Source: GCA-003244245 sp035997545 (GTDB lineage Bacteria > Actinomycetota > Actinomycetes > Mycobacteriales > Pseudonocardiaceae). From it: a stretch of DNA of 25,686 bases. The notes under the pieces are model-generated. The model was not told where the DNA came from. It did no database searches and was given only the letters and a program-made list of their open reading frames with translations. The translations under genes and the position numbers were made by a program. Of this stretch, positions 23,373-25,686 are shown piece after piece (the first letter of the stretch is position 1; each line of letters begins with the position of its first letter). Where the stretch lies: NCBI GenBank assembly GCA_035997545.1, contig DASYIL010000063.1:1-25686 (forward strand), in the 5' to 3' direction.

Positions 23373-23995
23373 GCCGCCCCTGCCGCTCCGATTATCTCGT
23401 GTTCCCGGCATATCATGTCGTGGGCGAGGGACTCGATCAACGGTCGCGCCACGCGGGAGGGATCGGAGTGATGATCACGACGATGGTCGTTGCCAGCCGG
23501 GTGAGGCCTCGCGGTGCTGGCAGGGGACACGGGTTGCGGTAGCCCAGCGGCGCGCGCATAGCGCTGGATGAGCTGGCGGTAGGACACGATGTCGAGGCCG
23601 CCGATGTCAAACGTCCGGTTGATGGTGTCGGGCAGGGTGGCGCTGCGCAGCAGGTAGTGCAACACATCAGCGATGGCGATGGGCTGAATGCGGCGGCTCT
23701 CTGCCCAGCCCGGTAGCGGAATGAGGGGGACCGCGGCGTATCGGTCGGAGGCGGGGAAGTCGTGCTGGCCGAGTGCGTGCACGAGGTAGTAGACGACGTC
23801 GATGCGCACCATCGCGGCGCGCACGTCTGCGTCGTTGTGCACGTCGCCGGTGACAATCTCTATCCCGCTGGCAGCATCGAGTCCGCAGTCCTGGGGTGAG
23901 CGAACCAGACAGCGCACCTCGTGCCCAGCCCGAGACAGCGGAGGGACTAGGCGCCGACCCACGTAGCCGGTAGCGCCCAGCACCAGGCAGCGCAT
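23369..23995 (-). pseudogene. NAD(P)-binding SDR-like protein, internally deleted and frameshifted
   Basis: The N-terminus MRCLVLGATGYVGRRLVPPL gives a dinucleotide-binding loop (GATGYVG), and VYYLVHALGQHDF follows as in the neighbouring paralogue. After SDRYAA (about 23730) the sequence jumps to RIQPIAIADVLHYLL, skipping what is about 90 residues in the paralogue. Further on, family-like sequence (LTRLATTIVVIITPIPP) lies in another frame before SLAHDMICREHE resumes in frame, implying two compensating shifts. The C-terminal domain is missing. The open frame survives, but the protein is unlikely to work. The start overlaps the upstream stop (TGATG), and the stop overlaps the MOSC start (ATGA). 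Confidence 0.75.
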
Positions 23996-25170
23996 CAGGA
24001 TGTCACCGCCCGCCCACCGGTGTCCACCCGCGGGTCGTGTTCGGCGATGGCGCGGGCGCGGTGGGCCTGACGCCGAGCCATCAGACGAAACACCACCCAG
24101 TGAACCGGCCAGAGCAACCGCCAGTAGGCCCAGCCGAGTAAGCCTTCGCGCGGAGCGCAGTCGGCCAGATCCAGCTCCGCACCACGCCGGGAACGGCGGG
24201 AGAGCGCAGCATGCGAGCGGAAGGTATACACCCCGTCGGTCAAACCCTCGGTGGCGTCAAAGATCCACTCGGGAATATGCTGTCGCTGCCGATCGAGTGC
24301 CGCCCGGATGGCGTTGTGCACGCCCATCGGGCGCACGGTGAACGCGGTGTCGGTGCGCTCCCGGTCGTTGACGATGACATCGTTGGTCAAGCTCTCGATC
24401 AGCGAGTGACTCACTGCGCGATCTACCGGTGTCACCAGATCCACCCAGTGCGCCGACAATCGCGGTGTCAACATCGGCACCGTCACGATCCGCCGCCGAG
24501 CAAGCCCGCGCACGGTCGCGTAGATCTGCATCATCTCGATGTAGCTGACCTGTTCGGGTCCGCCGATCTCATATACACCCGGCGCCACACCGGCCGCTTC
24601 GTGCAGATAGGTGAGCAAGTCCGTTTCGGCCAGGGGATTCAGTTGGCTCCTCACCCATTTCGGGCAGATCATCACCGGCAATCGCTCGACGAGATACCGC
24701 AACATCTCGAATGAAATGCTGCCTGCACCCACAATCACAGCCGCCCGCAGCTCCACCGTTGTCAACCCATCGGCGAGAATCGCACCCACTTCCTGGCGAC
24801 TCGACAGATGCTCGGACAGCTGACCCTGCCCCAACCCACCCAGATACACGACACGATCAACTCCGGCAGCGGTGGCGGCCTCGGTGAACGCGCGTGCCAG
24901 CCGACGATCCTGGGCGGCAAAATCAGGGGTGTCAGCCATGGCATGGACCAGGTAGTAGGCGACCGTGACGCCGCGCAGCGCCTTCGCGGTCGCGGTCACA
25001 TCGGACAGGTCCACCGACCGACGGTCGATACCCGGACCCACGGGCAACCGGTCCAAGGTGCGCCCCATCGCCACGACCTCACGCCCCTGCCCCGACAAGT
25101 AGTGGGCAAGTCGGCTACCGACGTAACCACTGGCCCCCACGATCGCAACCCGCATCGACCCCGAACTCAT
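23995..25170 (-). CDS. NAD(P)-binding epimerase/reductase-like protein, probably shortened
   Basis: A 391-residue extended-SDR-like protein (NmrA/YbjT type). The dinucleotide loop GASGYVGSRL lies near residues 12-21, VAYYLVHAM near 70, and VYLGGLGQGQLSEHLSSRQE near 108-127. The C-terminus reads GLLGWAYWRLLWPVHWVVF, the usual end of the DUF2867-type extension. Most of the extension between RSHAALSRRSRRG and that end is absent, so an in-frame deletion of roughly 100 residues is likely. A strong GGGAGGGG site precedes the ATG at 25170. It is the first gene of a coupled three-gene unit ending in MOSC. The substrate is unknown. Confidence 0.78.
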   Translation of the reverse strand: MSSGSMRVAIVGASGYVGSRLAHYLSGQGREVVAMGRTLDRLPVGPGIDRRSVDLSDVTATAKALRGVTVAYYLVHAMADTPDFAAQDRRLARAFTEAATAAGVDRVVYLGGLGQGQLSEHLSSRQEVGAILADGLTTVELRAAVIVGAGSISFEMLRYLVERLPVMICPKWVRSQLNPLAETDLLTYLHEAAGVAPGVYEIGGPEQVSYIEMMQIYATVRGLARRRIVTVPMLTPRLSAHWVDLVTPVDRAVSHSLIESLTNDVIVNDRERTDTAFTVRPMGVHNAIRAALDRQRQHIPEWIFDATEGLTDGVYTFRSHAALSRRSRRGAELDLADCAPREGLLGWAYWRLLWPVHWVVFRLMARRQAHRARAIAEHDPRVDTGGRAVTS

Positions 25171-25246
25171 GAAACCCCTCCCAGGAGAAAATAACCACTA
25201 CTAGTGCTTTTCGGACGACTCAGCTCGGGACACGTCACGCCTCAAG

Positions 25247-25686
25247 TCACCCCGTTGACGGGACCGGCCCGGTGAGACAACAATCACGTCCGCTCCCAGT
25301 CACAGGGGCTTGATCTTCGTCGCCCCATCCGATGCACGCCACCATCTCCGGGCCCCCCGGCATGTCCCGCCACGCCCCTTCGATCTCACAGTGCAGCTCA
25401 TAAGCCGCCATAGCCGGTGCACCCAGGGACGGGATCGGCAGCTCATGCGGATACCAAGACCGGTCGGCTGTTGTCGTGTCGAGCACGGCTTTGTAGCGCG
25501 GCAGCAGCTGGTCGACTGATGGCCACTCCCGCAGCAGCTCCGTCGGCCGGGACAACTCGACGCCGAGCACCAGCACACCGTTGACCAGCCAGTTTAATGC
25601 CTTGGGCGCCCCTCGGTGCGACGTCCCCAACGTGATCAACGCTCGGCACCATCGCCACCGCTGCAACGGCCCCATCCAATACCGGG
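25247..25686 (-). pseudogene. LCAT-like lipase/acyltransferase fragment (runs off right edge)
   Basis: The minus-strand frame enters from the right edge with RALITLGTSHRGAPKALNWL, then LREWPSVDQLLPRYKAVLD, YPHELPIPS and EIEGAWRDMP, and ends ACIGWGDEDQAPVTG before a stop at 25247. This is the middle of the lecithin:cholesterol acyltransferase-like alpha/beta hydrolase family. Family members continue about 100 residues further to the catalytic Asp/His region, which is missing, so the gene is cut short. The nucleophile Ser should lie beyond the window. The true start is not visible. Confidence 0.65.

Overview
This is a high-GC actinomycete chromosome segment. The taxonomic call comes from gene content and remembered family sequences, not from a search. 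The ribosomal operon tail (infA-rpmJ-rpsM-rpsK-rpsD-rpoA-rplQ-truA), an alpha subunit ending in DYAETEQL, a CIRCE-controlled stand-alone GroEL, and type VII secretion (ESX) genes beside truA all point to Actinomycetota. Pseudonocardiales or a close relative is most likely. A mycobacterium is less likely because the gene order differs from the one I know for that genus.

Layout. 1-1560 (minus strand) holds a broken modular polyketide synthase start and an IS66-type transposase remnant. 1656-5243 carries moeA (minus), a cold-shock gene, a possible 38-residue membrane peptide, and groEL with two CIRCE operators and a clear terminator. 5281-7490 carries an orphan branched-chain amino-acid-type binding lipoprotein (minus), a pair of overlapping divergent promoters, and an unknown gene coupled to a tiny upstream ORF. 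7576-9929 carries a 60-residue protein that is 35 percent histidine, a MocA-like nucleotidyltransferase and an XdhC-type maturation protein. 10056-14969 is the ribosomal and RNA polymerase cluster. 15080-18614 has three ESX genes: a gene of unknown function and eccE on the minus strand, and eccB divergent on the plus strand.

From about 18.6 kb to the end the window changes character. Intact genes (csbD-like, a PPOX flavoprotein, a HAD phosphatase, MOSC) sit among fragments of others: a metallo-beta-lactamase-fold protein, a DUF4177-like protein, an Eis-type acetyltransferase, a PPOX/methyltransferase chimera, 6-phosphogluconate dehydrogenase, tandem NAD(P)-binding reductases and an LCAT-like lipase. 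The repeated pattern is internal deletion plus frameshift, which suggests ongoing gene decay.

Working relationships. Four genes handle or bind molybdenum cofactor (moeA, mocA-like, xdhC, MOSC), but no molybdoenzyme structural gene lies in the window. The ribosomal genes form one co-directional unit interrupted by strong hairpins, including a perfect 46-bp palindrome between rpoA and rplQ. truA has no ATG, GTG or TTG start upstream of its conserved N-terminus. I did not find an unmistakable new multi-gene system. The best leads are the unknown ESX-linked gene, the palindrome, the truA start and the structured leader of the binding lipoprotein.
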